NCBI GenBank assembly: GCA_036703985.1
Contig: DATNQN010000014.1
Span: 1-52,322 of the forward strand
DNA length: 52,322 nt
Direction of reading: 5' to 3'
DNA from: Leptolyngbyaceae cyanobacterium
GTDB taxonomy: Bacteria > Cyanobacteriota > Cyanobacteriia > Cyanobacteriales > Aerosakkonemataceae
The number at the start of each line of letters is the position of its first letter. Position 1 is the stretch's first letter. The translations under genes were made by a program, and so were the position numbers. The notes beneath the pieces are model-generated. The model did no database searches. It was given only the letters and a program-made list of their open reading frames with translations, and had not been told where the DNA came from. Shown here piece by piece: positions 37,330 through 46,338 of the stretch.

Positions 37330-39147
37330 TTATTTTTGCAAATCCTTCAGCATCTCCTCAGCCGCCATAAAACTCAAGGCGGCAAGGGTCAAGGTGGTAT
37401 TTGAACTACCAATGGTTGGCATACTTCCCGCACCAACTACGAAAAGATTTTCATGATCCCAAGAACGCAGATGACGATTAACAACTGAGTTTTCTTTTGC
37501 CGTTCCCATAATATGGGTTCCCGAAAAGTGGTTTCCCCCTTTGTAAACGTAGCCTTCACCTTCAAATTCAAAATAGGCCGGGTCAAAACGATCGTACTTG
37601 GTATAATCTTCGGCTCCCAAACGTTGGAAGATCGTGCGAGAAAGTTTTCTGGTGTAAGCAAGGGTTCTGCGGCTGTAGTCGGGTAAGTTGTAATGAATCA
37701 CGGGGCGATGATTACCCAGTTGATCCTTGTAGTGCGGATCGATCGTGACTCGGTTATTGAAATCGGGCGGCATTTCACACATGAAGGCTAACAGTAGTTG
37801 CCGTGAAATTCGACTAACTAATGTCTGGCGCAGTTCTTTGCCAAATTTGTTTTTGTTATCAACGGCATCTTCTACTTCCGTTTTGGGCGATCCGGTTGCC
37901 CATCCCCAACCATCATTGTGAATATCTACGGCAAAAGCGGATTGTTTGTGACGGAAAGGCCCGTTCCGAAACGTGCCAATTCCTGATGTAACTAAAGGCC
38001 CCCGCATAGTGCCAGTCACTTCCGGCATTAAAGCCCAAGCTAAGGTGAAAGGGTGATCCATTAAATGCCGCCCGATCGCTCCGCTAGTATTAGGTAAATC
38101 AGAAGCGAGCATCAGCCGAGCGTTTTCGACTGCATTAGCAGCTAAAACAAATAAAGTTCCCCTCGCAACTCCTGGTTTGAATTGAGGAGATTTGGGGTCT
38201 TCATAACGTTTAAAGCGAATTGCACTCACGCGATCGTTGTCAGGATCGATTTCTATTTGAGAAGCAACTGCTTGCGAGAGGTAATGTACGCGACCAGTTT
38301 GGAAGGCTTTGGTTAAAGTTCTGCGAGCATCGTATTTCGCTTGAGCCGGACAGATCGGAACGCAGTTGGCGTTTCCCTGACAACGCTCCCCATACTGAAC
38401 GGTACTGACACTGGCAACTCCATTCGGAACGAAAACGTTACCGCGATCGTAGTCAGGATTCGGTACGCTATTGCGACCTTGCGGAAAAGTAGAAAAGCTT
38501 AATTTAAATGTCTTGCCATATAATTCAACTTCAGTTCCCTCAACTTTTTCAATCACTTTCTGGTCTAAGTAAGAGGGAGGAAGCTTTTTCATCGGAAAAA
38601 CATAGCCATCTTCAAATTTGACGCCTAGTTTTTTTTGCTCTTCCGTATCTCCGGAAACCCCTATCTCGTACTCCGCTTTGCGGTAGTAAGGCATCAGATC
38701 TTCATAAGTAATCGGCCAATCAAGACCTTGCCCGTAGAGAGTTTTTAATTTGAAATCATCTGGCAACATCCGAGGGGTTTTACCTTCCCAGTGCATTGTG
38801 GTTCCCCCCGGAACCCGGGTATAAGAACCTCCCAGAACCATCGGGCCTTTTTCTACAAAATACCCGTTATCATCCATCGGGCTTTTAGCATTGGGATTAT
38901 CAGGATACGGAGAGTTAGGGTTCTTATCTGCCGAACCATAAAAGGTCTCGATGTAACTTTGAAAACCCGCCAGAGTTAAATCCTTATCTTTTCCTGCCTC
39001 AAGGATTAAAACCCTTTTTCCTTGTTGGCTCAATTCTTTAGCAACGATTGCTCCAGCTACCCCTGCCCCTACGATGACCACATCATAGGTCGTTTCGGAG
39101 ACAGTTTGGCAATCAACAGTTATTAAATCTGTCAGGCTTTGACTCAT
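37330..39147 (-). CDS. GMC-type FAD dehydrogenase with 3Fe-4S-like cysteine motif
   Basis: 605 residues from the ATG at 39147, which has AAGGA 8 bases upstream; the longer frame to 39255 has none. FAD-binding GAGVAG (27-32) and Glu50 close the Rossmann motif. The C-terminal GGNHFSGTHIMGT (His540, His545) and GSSNTTLT (Asn583) form the GMC active site. A Cys-x5-Cys-x3-Cys motif (Cys256, Cys262, Cys266, CQGNANCVPIC) matches the 3Fe-4S site of FAD glucose dehydrogenase alpha subunits. It should oxidise a sugar or polyol hydroxyl to a ketone or lactone. The small subunit is encoded downstream; no cytochrome c subunit is visible in the window. Confidence 0.9.
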   Translation of the reverse strand: MSQSLTDLITVDCQTVSETTYDVVIVGAGVAGAIVAKELSQQGKRVLILEAGKDKDLTLAGFQSYIETFYGSADKNPNSPYPDNPNAKSPMDDNGYFVEKGPMVLGGSYTRVPGGTTMHWEGKTPRMLPDDFKLKTLYGQGLDWPITYEDLMPYYRKAEYEIGVSGDTEEQKKLGVKFEDGYVFPMKKLPPSYLDQKVIEKVEGTEVELYGKTFKLSFSTFPQGRNSVPNPDYDRGNVFVPNGVASVSTVQYGERCQGNANCVPICPAQAKYDARRTLTKAFQTGRVHYLSQAVASQIEIDPDNDRVSAIRFKRYEDPKSPQFKPGVARGTLFVLAANAVENARLMLASDLPNTSGAIGRHLMDHPFTLAWALMPEVTGTMRGPLVTSGIGTFRNGPFRHKQSAFAVDIHNDGWGWATGSPKTEVEDAVDNKNKFGKELRQTLVSRISRQLLLAFMCEMPPDFNNRVTIDPHYKDQLGNHRPVIHYNLPDYSRRTLAYTRKLSRTIFQRLGAEDYTKYDRFDPAYFEFEGEGYVYKGGNHFSGTHIMGTAKENSVVNRHLRSWDHENLFVVGAGSMPTIGSSNTTLTLAALSFMAAEEMLKDLQK

Positions 39148-39444
39148 TTGGTTAGTCCTTAAAACTTTTTCTTTGATATGAATCAATTTGGCAACATTTC
39201 CAGCCCAGCATAGAGACATCTTTGCAATTAAAAAGTTTGTCTCCCATAGGCACAAGTATGTTCGATTTCATTTGCCTAATTCTTACTTACGGGAAATGCT
39301 ACCTATAACTTGCGTTCCCAATAAATGAGTCTCGCTTTTATTCCTCATAGACTCTTAACCAAGGAAGGATTATTTTTTTATCCAGGTCAACTCTATTTCT
39401 TTGGATAGATAACTGTCAACCCCAAATTATTAATAATTCTATGA

Positions 39445-39474
39445 ACTTTTGTTAATGCGTGCATTAACAAAAGT
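39445..39474. promoter_or_regulatory. 30-bp palindrome, candidate operator of the GMC operon
   Basis: Exact 14-bp arms (ACTTTTGTTAATGC and its complement) around a central GT. It lies about 300 bases before the chosen GMC start. No T-run follows on either side, so an operator for a dimeric regulator is more likely than a terminator. Confidence 0.5.
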
Positions 39475-39587
39475 GAAACCCAAGCGGCGCGTCAAAAAAA
39501 TCAGTTTTAAGCAATAAATATTGCTTAAACCATAGAAAAATATCTCGATCGACTTACGAGTGAAAATGTATAGCAACCGCCAAGGCT

Positions 39588-39687
39588 AAAAACCCGGTTT
39601 CTTGCCAATAACTAAACCTGAAAGCCTAGATTTTTCGTGAAGAAACCCGGTTTTTCAAGTCTTGTTGAGAGTGGTGCAAGATCTCAG
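39588..39687. repeat. AACCGGGTTT repeat element, copy 6
   Basis: Reverse-oriented relative of copy 3: arms AAAAACCCGGTTTCTT and GAAACCCGGTTTTT, inner ACTAAACCTGAAAGCCTAGA, then the tail GGTGCAAGATCTCAGG. Only a few substitutions separate its 68-base core from copy 3. Confidence 0.8.
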
Positions 39688-39788
39688 GTAAGCAAAATAA
39701 CCAACCAGCTAAGAATATGCCCGAATCAAAAGTTGACATAACATCAAACTGGTTGGTTATTGCCAGGTTAATTAAAGCCGCTCGACTC

Positions 39789-39866
39789 ATACCAAATCCA
39801 GTTAACTACCCCCTTGCGCTATGTTGCGTTCTTCACTGTTTGGGAGTAATTACGTGGATTTGGTAT
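39789..39866. mobile_element. 78-bp MITE-like element (ATACCAAATCCA ends)
   Basis: Perfect 12-bp terminal inverted repeats ATACCAAATCCA / TGGATTTGGTAT, extending imperfectly to about 23 bp. No obvious target duplication. A single related end (AATACCAAATCCGGTT) occurs at about 49812 beside the recombinase remnant. Confidence 0.6.
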
Positions 39867-39925
39867 TAGCCTATTTGTTGCACAGTTAGATGATAGGAGC
39901 GATTACTCACATCGCTCTAACTTAT

Positions 39926-42907
39926 TTAACGTTTCGGCGGATTATTCTGCTCACCGTATTCTCCCCACTGCTGAATTAGTTTAGCAACTACCCCAGTCCA
40001 GCCAGTTTGATGGCTCGCACCAATCCCAGCACCATTATCCCCATGAAAATACTCATAGAAAAGAATTAAGTCACGCCAATGGGGGTCATTTTGGAATTTG
40101 TCAGTGCCACCATACACGGGTCGCCACTTACCAGTAGAGCCTTGCTGAAGTGGATTGGGAGCATCTTTTTGAGTAAACATCCCGATTACCCGACGAGATA
40201 ACTCCATTGATACTTCCCACAAATTCATCTGTTTTATTTGTCCGTTTTTATCTGGACAATTTACTTTAATTTCATCTCCCCAGTAATGATAAAACTTCTG
40301 GAGCGATTCGATCAGGAGAAAATTCACGGGCATCCAAATCGGGCCTCGCCAATTAGAATTTCCACCAAACATTTTATTGAGAGATTCTGCGGGTGCGTAT
40401 TTGACTTCATTTGGCTTTCCGTCTACCCACAATGTATAAGGTTTCTTCTCGTGGTATTTTGACAAAGCTCGGATACCGTAATCGCTCAAAAATTCGTCTG
40501 AACGTAACATTCTTTCCAAGATAAATACCAAACGGTCTTTATTGACTAGCGATAAATACAAGCCTTGTTCGCTAACTTGACGAAGCTCGATATTTTGGTG
40601 TGCCGCAAGTTCAGGGCGATTGTTGATAAACCAGCCCATCCGTTCCATGAAATCGCAATTTAAATATTTTTCGACAATTTCTTTGTCGATGGTTTCCACG
40701 GCAAACAATGGAATTAGACCCACCATCGAGCGCACTTTCATTGATAGTGTTTCTCTTGATAGTCCTCCTTCAGAATCAGATAGCCAATGGCCGGGAGCAT
40801 TCAAAATGTCGTAGTAAAAATTGTCTTTTTTATCCCAGATATTGATATCGCCGCCAACTTTATTCATCGCATCCGCTATCAACAGGAAATGTTGGAAAAA
40901 TTTGGATGCCATATCTTCATAGTTAGCTCTGCCAGATTGTCTGACTAGTGTCTGATAAGTGTCAATCAGGTCTTTATCTTTATCCTGGCTAACTAAGTCC
41001 TTATATTTGTCGGCGAGTTTTTGGTAGGTTTTGGCTAAATCCTTATCTTTCTTGGCGAGTTCCGTCGCTATTTTCATCATGTTCAGACAGAACATCGCCA
41101 TCCAGCTAGTACCATCTGACTGTTCTATGTTTACGCCATCAATGCCTATGTTACTGCGATCGATCGCACCGATATTATCTAATCCTAAGAATCCGCCTTG
41201 GAAGATATTTTTGCCTTGTGCGTCCTTGCGGTTAACCCACCAAGTGAAATACAGACATAATTTTTGGAAAACATCTTCTAGAAAATTTGTATCGGCTTGA
41301 CCGTACATCTTTTCTTCTATTTTGTAAACGCGCCATGCTGCCCAAGCGTGAACGGGCGGATTCACATCACCAAAATTCCACTCATAAGCTGCCATTTGCC
41401 CGTTAGGATGCAAATACCATTCCCGCGTGAATAGATATAGTTGGTGCTTGGCAAAGTCTGGATCTATCATCACGAAAGGAATTGTATGAAAACCTAAATC
41501 CCAAGCAGCAAACCAAGGATATTCCCATTTATCTGGCATGGAAATAATATCTTCGGTATATAAATGAGTCCATTCGGTGTTTCTACCACCTTGAGGTGTT
41601 TTACGAATTGGTGGTGGTTCTGGCTGACCCGGATCGCCTTTCAGCCAATCGGATACTATGTAGTAATAGTATTGCTTGCTCCACAACATCCCCGCAAAAG
41701 CTTGTCGCTGCACGCGCCGCATATCATCTGAGATGTGAAATGGACAAACAGCTTGATAAAATTCATCGGCTTCCTGCTTTCGCTGCTTAAAGACATTATC
41801 AAATTCATCTCCGAAGGGAGAATCTAAATTTGGACTGTTACTGAGGCGCAAGCGCACAGTTGTTGAGCCTTCGCCAGACACCGTTAATTCATAATGTGCT
41901 GACGCTTTTGTTCCTTTTTCAAAGTTTACTGTCTTTTCTTTTCCGCCAGAGACAATGTAATTGTTAATCCCATCTTTGACGTAAGGAGAAGAATTTTTAC
42001 CATCGGGAAATAACTTTGCATTATTAGTCTCGTTTTCTGTGTAGAGGATTTCTTTCGGCGCTTGGCAATAAAGCCATCGTTTATTTTCTATAACATCTGG
42101 CTTCTGAACCCCTTGTAATTTTTCCTCTCTCCAAAAAACTTCTACTACACTTAATTCAGATGATTTTTTCACTGAATTTAAGGTTTTATCTTTTTTCTTT
42201 TGTTCGCTATTTTCAAACCAAGACCAAGTATTACGGAACCAAATTGTCGGGAGAAGATGTAGTTTTGCTTCTTCTTTACCTCGATTATTGATGGTGATTT
42301 GAATCAGAATATCGTCTGGGGAGTTTTTAGCGTATTCTATAGTAACATCAAAGTAGCGATTTTGATCGAAAACGCCAGTATCTAGTAGCTCGTATTCAGC
42401 AAATCCAAATCGGTTTGGATCGGAGTTTCGTTCCTGATTTTTTTCTATTAACTCGCCGTAAGGAAACTTTTCTTGGGGATATTTATACAGACAACTCATG
42501 TAAGAGTGAGTTGGTGTATTGTCGGTATAGAAGTAATATTCTTTGACATCTTCGCCGTGATTGCCTTCGCTACCGGTTAAACCAAATAGCCTTTCTTTGA
42601 TGATGTCATCTTTTCCATTCCACAAGGCGATCGCAAAACAAACATTTTGACGATCGTCACAAATCCCAGCAATACCATCCTCACCCCAACGATAGGCACG
42701 AGAACGAGCTTGATCGTGGGAAAAGTAGTTCCAAGTATTGTTCTTATCTGCGCCGTAATCTTCTCGGACTGTTCCCCACTGGCGATCGCTCAAATACGAA
42801 CCCCACCGCTTCCAATCTTTATCTTTTTTCTTTTCGCGGTATTCTTTTAATCTTTTTCCCTCTGCTGTCTCGGAAATTTTAAATACTGTGTCTTGATTTG
42901 TTGTCAT
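39926..42907 (-). CDS. GH63-like glucosidase (MGH1/glycogen-debranching-like fold)
   Basis: 993 residues from the ATG at 42907, preceded by GGAAA; a longer frame adds 15 residues. Segments fit the bacterial GH63/mannosylglycerate-hydrolase-like group: WGTVREDYG near the start, ITINNRGKEEAKLHLLPTIWFRNTW in the N-terminal beta-domain, then the (alpha/alpha)6 barrel with PWFAAWDLGFHTIPFVMID, AYEWNFGDVNPPVHAWAAW, GGFLGLDNIG, NWRGPIWMPVNFLLIE and a C-terminal ASHQTGWTGVVA. No signal peptide. It should release glucose or mannose from oligosaccharides or compatible-solute glucosides. The substrate cannot be fixed by eye; its neighbours suggest that it feeds sugars to the dehydrogenase. Confidence 0.88.
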   Translation of the reverse strand: MTTNQDTVFKISETAEGKRLKEYREKKKDKDWKRWGSYLSDRQWGTVREDYGADKNNTWNYFSHDQARSRAYRWGEDGIAGICDDRQNVCFAIALWNGKDDIIKERLFGLTGSEGNHGEDVKEYYFYTDNTPTHSYMSCLYKYPQEKFPYGELIEKNQERNSDPNRFGFAEYELLDTGVFDQNRYFDVTIEYAKNSPDDILIQITINNRGKEEAKLHLLPTIWFRNTWSWFENSEQKKKDKTLNSVKKSSELSVVEVFWREEKLQGVQKPDVIENKRWLYCQAPKEILYTENETNNAKLFPDGKNSSPYVKDGINNYIVSGGKEKTVNFEKGTKASAHYELTVSGEGSTTVRLRLSNSPNLDSPFGDEFDNVFKQRKQEADEFYQAVCPFHISDDMRRVQRQAFAGMLWSKQYYYYIVSDWLKGDPGQPEPPPIRKTPQGGRNTEWTHLYTEDIISMPDKWEYPWFAAWDLGFHTIPFVMIDPDFAKHQLYLFTREWYLHPNGQMAAYEWNFGDVNPPVHAWAAWRVYKIEEKMYGQADTNFLEDVFQKLCLYFTWWVNRKDAQGKNIFQGGFLGLDNIGAIDRSNIGIDGVNIEQSDGTSWMAMFCLNMMKIATELAKKDKDLAKTYQKLADKYKDLVSQDKDKDLIDTYQTLVRQSGRANYEDMASKFFQHFLLIADAMNKVGGDINIWDKKDNFYYDILNAPGHWLSDSEGGLSRETLSMKVRSMVGLIPLFAVETIDKEIVEKYLNCDFMERMGWFINNRPELAAHQNIELRQVSEQGLYLSLVNKDRLVFILERMLRSDEFLSDYGIRALSKYHEKKPYTLWVDGKPNEVKYAPAESLNKMFGGNSNWRGPIWMPVNFLLIESLQKFYHYWGDEIKVNCPDKNGQIKQMNLWEVSMELSRRVIGMFTQKDAPNPLQQGSTGKWRPVYGGTDKFQNDPHWRDLILFYEYFHGDNGAGIGASHQTGWTGVVAKLIQQWGEYGEQNNPPKR

Positions 42908-43754
42908 GGCGTTTTTCCGTTTGGTAATTTTTGGTTGTACGAAAAATAGCAATCCCCTACTCTCAATTCAGTGCATACTGAGAAATATCAATCCCAGCAA
43001 TGCAACATTTTCGTACTAATTTGAATAATTTTGTACGGGCTTTAAAAGAGTAGGAGACAAATGCTTTTTCACTCATTAGGTTGTTAAATTTTCGATGCAA
43101 GTAACAAGCGATGAATTCAGTTCGATGTTTTGTCAACACGCTCTAATTATTTAAAATGAAACTCCAATTATTGAGAATAAGGTGTACTTATTGAAAAAAT
43201 TCGATCGCCCTGCGTTTAGAGCGAAAATCTGCGTTCTCTCTAGGAGGTCGGTTTTTTCATCTACTTTTAGATATATTCATACTATTCCTCTAGACAGATA
43301 TTTGTCAATGTCAACAGACCACAAACTTTTCCGATCGCGAGAGCCGATCGCCTTGAAAACCGCTCAGTTAAAAGAATTTGTTTGCATTATTCGGGATATG
43401 AGAACAATGTTTTTGCGATCGAAAGTAACGTTTTTGCGTCACTTTGATAGGTATAATTTCTCTATTCAATTCCCCGAAAACATTCACTTTATTGTTATAA
43501 AAAAATACTGTCATCAAATATCGCAAAACCTCTCACCTAAAAGATCGTAAAACCTAAAATAGTTGCGATATATTTATTGCAACTATTGAAACTTATTGTT
43601 TGCCATTGGAATGACACAAGATGATGATAGTTTTATGCAACAAACAACAGGCTTCTAATAGCAATGTTTTGTTTGCGATGATATGCTGGTTTTACCAGGC
43701 AGTTATCTAATTTAGATTCCCTGCCTGGATGAATAAAGTAAAAATCGAGAGGAA
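42908..43754. other. 847-bp region between GH63 and lipoxygenase genes
   Basis: Holds the leader of the GH63 gene, a small symmetric site TCAGT-GCAT-ACTGA near 42970-42983, a hairpin past the lipoxygenase gene (43695-43728) and one plus-strand 122-codon frame (43182-43550, GTG start). That frame is rich in Arg/Phe, has no ribosome site and no known motif, so I do not call it a gene. Confidence 0.5.
43695..43728 (-). terminator. Hairpin downstream of lipoxygenase gene
   Basis: CCAGGCAG and CTGCCTGG enclose a second, inner stem ATCTAA-T-TTAGAT. It begins 26 bases past the lipoxygenase stop. The stem is strong, but no T-run follows on the minus strand, so termination is likely rather than certain. 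Confidence 0.5.
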
Positions 43755-45938
43755 CTAAATGTTAATACTTTGAGGAATTTGGGAAGGTAGCAAGAATTTG
43801 TAAGGCATCAGTCGGGAACGGTTTTTATTGCTAATTTCAATTTCAATATCTCTTAGGTGATTTTGAAACTCGCCCAAATAAGACCTGACTTTTTCATCTT
43901 TAAACTGTCCCTTGTTGTATTCACCCAGTTGCGTATAATATACCGAACCAAGTAAATGGCATACCTTAATTTGATTTTGGGAGCGGTCTAGGGAAGGTAG
44001 CATACTCATAAAGTTCCCTTTTTGCTCGAAAGAAGTAGGCGGTGGAGAGAAAACTGCTAAAGGAAAAGCAGGCGTGTAGCTCATCAAATCTCCTTGCGGG
44101 AAATTCACGGCAGCGTGTTGAGCGCTACCAGTAAAAATGACGCTAGAGACAGCATCAATTAAATAATCTAGCGTTCTAATTGCACCTGAAGCATCTTCCC
44201 CAAAATTCCGCAGACGACCACCTAGATCTGAGACTAATTCTCCTGCCCAACTTTGCAAAGCTTGGTCTTCTAACACTTGCCGATCGCTAGTGTAGTAACT
44301 GCTCAAATAAGCGCGAACCCATGTATGGATAGCATTCCAAATTAACAATCCATCATCTCGATAAGGATAATCGGGTAACTGAGCATTGCTACTAACACCG
44401 TGACTTACCAAAGTTTTGGGAAACATTACATCATTAAAATTGTGCAGATAGCTTTTTGCTCCTTCAATAGCAATCAGTTGATCGTCTTCGATCGTACTAG
44501 CTAGAAGCTTATCGACATCCCACCCAGGCGCAATTAAAGTTTTATGAGCGCCATAATTAATTAATATAGTTCCCTCAAAGTGGGGTTCTAACAAAATCCT
44601 TAACTTGTGATTTGCTGGCAATCTTCGTTTAGTCGCTAGCACGAAAGGTTCGACAAATAAGTGCGTGCGACCGAGATGACTAACTAATTCGTGATAATTG
44701 CTATCCGCCATTTGAACAATTGTTTTAGCCACCATCCAGTTATCCCCATCTAGCGGCGTAAATACTGGTGGATTTTCACTTGCAGAAGGCTGCTGGCATT
44801 GGATAGCGATTGGGATTAAAGAGCGAGATGAACTATTAACTGGTGGTACTGCAAATAATGCTAAAGGCGCACAAGGATATTTTTTAACGTTGTTGGGAAA
44901 ACTGCCCCCTGCCATGTTTTTTAACATGGCATAATCGGCTTGATAAAGTCGTCCTTCTTGTCGGGCAGCTTCTAGTGAATCCGATACTGCAAATTTGGCG
45001 ATAATTTGCTGATATTTTTCCTCGCTAACTTGCAAAGGTCGGTCTCGTTCTGAAAGCTGCTGGAGCATCAACGGGTTTGGCCCCGCAACTCGCATATAGG
45101 CGAAAATTAAATCTTCTTGAAACCTTTGGGATATCTGAGGTAAGGCAATATCTACGAATAAGCTATTGTAATCTTCCAAGCTAGGGTAATTTTGGAATTC
45201 TCCTGTAGAAAAATCTAAATCTGAACTTTCCTCGCTTTCTAATTCCAACAATTTGAAGTTTTGTTTGATGATTTCTTTGAAAGCTAAATCCAGCGATTCT
45301 CCTGAGGTATCTTCTAAGTCAGAGCCAATACTAAAATCTAATGCTTCTGAAGTTTCGCTAGATGGTGAGGTTTTGGCAAATTGTTCGTCTATTTCTCTAA
45401 GCTGTTCGTCAATTGCCAACATTTCTGGCGATTCGCTACCACTTTCTATACTGAAAGATACTGCATCAACAGAAAGCTCTCGAGCGATTTCTTTGGTAGC
45501 AGAAGCTATCTTCCAAGCGATATTTTTCAAATCTTCTTGACTGTCAGTAGCTTCTATTTCTTGTTTGGTATCATTTAATAATTCGATCTTTTCATCAACT
45601 ACTGAACTTTCTTCCGTGCCAGACCCTACGCTGAAAGATGGAATATTGTTGTTAAAATGCCGCGCTTGATTCGCATTTACTATTGTTATTTGTTGGATGA
45701 CTAGCGTTAACCATTTTGCAGTGGGTAGCTCTTGACTTGGTATGTTAAGATTAATTAAAGGTAAAGGAGGTGAACTTGTCATTGCCAGACCCTTAATGTA
45801 ATCGTAATTATACTCATATTTGCCTAATGGGGGTAATGCACGGCTAACAAATTTTACGATTTTATAAATTTTTAGAAGCGTATTGATTAAGGTTTCTTTA
45901 CCTGAATGGGAATTCTTATTTTCAGAAGGTAGAGGCAT
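43755..45938 (-). CDS. Lipoxygenase with an acidic repeat insertion
   Basis: 727 residues; GGGAG lies 5 bases before the ATG. The iron site is complete: His421 and His426 (NYHELVSHLGRTHLFVEPF), His608 and Asn612 (GSAQHAAVNFPQGD), and the C-terminal Ile727 (QSINI). It should add O2 to polyunsaturated fatty acids to form hydroperoxides. Between residues ~100 and 245 is an unusual acidic insertion with four copies of a (S/D)FS(I/V)GS-like motif (FSVGSGTEE, FSIESGSES, FSIGSDLED, FSTGEF), each of the first three followed by a helix-prone Glu/Lys stretch. No plant-type PLAT domain is seen. It is divergent from the hydrolase gene at 46339. Confidence 0.92.
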   Translation of the reverse strand: MPLPSENKNSHSGKETLINTLLKIYKIVKFVSRALPPLGKYEYNYDYIKGLAMTSSPPLPLINLNIPSQELPTAKWLTLVIQQITIVNANQARHFNNNIPSFSVGSGTEESSVVDEKIELLNDTKQEIEATDSQEDLKNIAWKIASATKEIARELSVDAVSFSIESGSESPEMLAIDEQLREIDEQFAKTSPSSETSEALDFSIGSDLEDTSGESLDLAFKEIIKQNFKLLELESEESSDLDFSTGEFQNYPSLEDYNSLFVDIALPQISQRFQEDLIFAYMRVAGPNPLMLQQLSERDRPLQVSEEKYQQIIAKFAVSDSLEAARQEGRLYQADYAMLKNMAGGSFPNNVKKYPCAPLALFAVPPVNSSSRSLIPIAIQCQQPSASENPPVFTPLDGDNWMVAKTIVQMADSNYHELVSHLGRTHLFVEPFVLATKRRLPANHKLRILLEPHFEGTILINYGAHKTLIAPGWDVDKLLASTIEDDQLIAIEGAKSYLHNFNDVMFPKTLVSHGVSSNAQLPDYPYRDDGLLIWNAIHTWVRAYLSSYYTSDRQVLEDQALQSWAGELVSDLGGRLRNFGEDASGAIRTLDYLIDAVSSVIFTGSAQHAAVNFPQGDLMSYTPAFPLAVFSPPPTSFEQKGNFMSMLPSLDRSQNQIKVCHLLGSVYYTQLGEYNKGQFKDEKVRSYLGEFQNHLRDIEIEISNKNRSRLMPYKFLLPSQIPQSINI

Positions 45939-46338
45939 ATGACTCCCTGTAAATATCTAATACTTGCAAGCGATTTGAGATTTAAAAATTGCTTGGGAAC
46001 AGAAATCTTTATTTGCCAAGATAGATGTATTTAAGCCGAGCAATGCTTTTTAGCAAATATTTTTAAGCATACCATAACAAATAAAAAACAGTGAAGGAAC
46101 TAAAGACCGGATATTGTTAAGATTTAATTAAATTTTTTCTAGGTTTGTAAAGTTCGGCCAAAATATAAACTTAGGTAAATTTATTAAAAAAATTCAATTC
46201 TAGATAAAACTAAAAAAATATATGTTATCCTGGCAAATAAAATGTAACCAGGGCAATCAAAACTATAAATATAAAAAAGAATATATTGAATATTTATGGT
46301 AAAGGTTTGCTCGCCACACCTGAAAATCGATTGATGCC
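45939..46338. other. Divergent promoter region, lipoxygenase / hydrolase
   Basis: 400 bases, very AT-rich in the middle (46080-46290). No ORF and no strong palindrome. Both divergent promoters must lie here; I cannot place them with confidence. Confidence 0.5.

Larger units (their letters stand above)
39148..39925. other. Regulatory/repeat region upstream of GMC operon
   Basis: No gene over about 780 bases. From left to right: the likely leader of the GMC gene, a 30-bp palindrome (39445-39474), repeat copy 6 (39588-39687) and a second MITE-like element (39789-39866) just beyond the stop of the GH63 gene. Confidence 0.6.

Noticed and set aside
39588-39687. Possible CRISPR-like repeat
   Set aside because: Copies are single, dispersed and differ in inner sequence; there is no regular repeat-spacer spacing.
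43182-43550. 122-codon plus-strand frame with GTG start
   Set aside because: No ribosome site and no recognisable motif; rich in Arg and Phe as expected from chance translation of AT-rich DNA with GATCG sites.
44913-44940. Inverted repeat GCCATGTT / AACATGGC
   Set aside because: It lies inside the lipoxygenase coding sequence and arises from the repeated codons of AMLKNMA.
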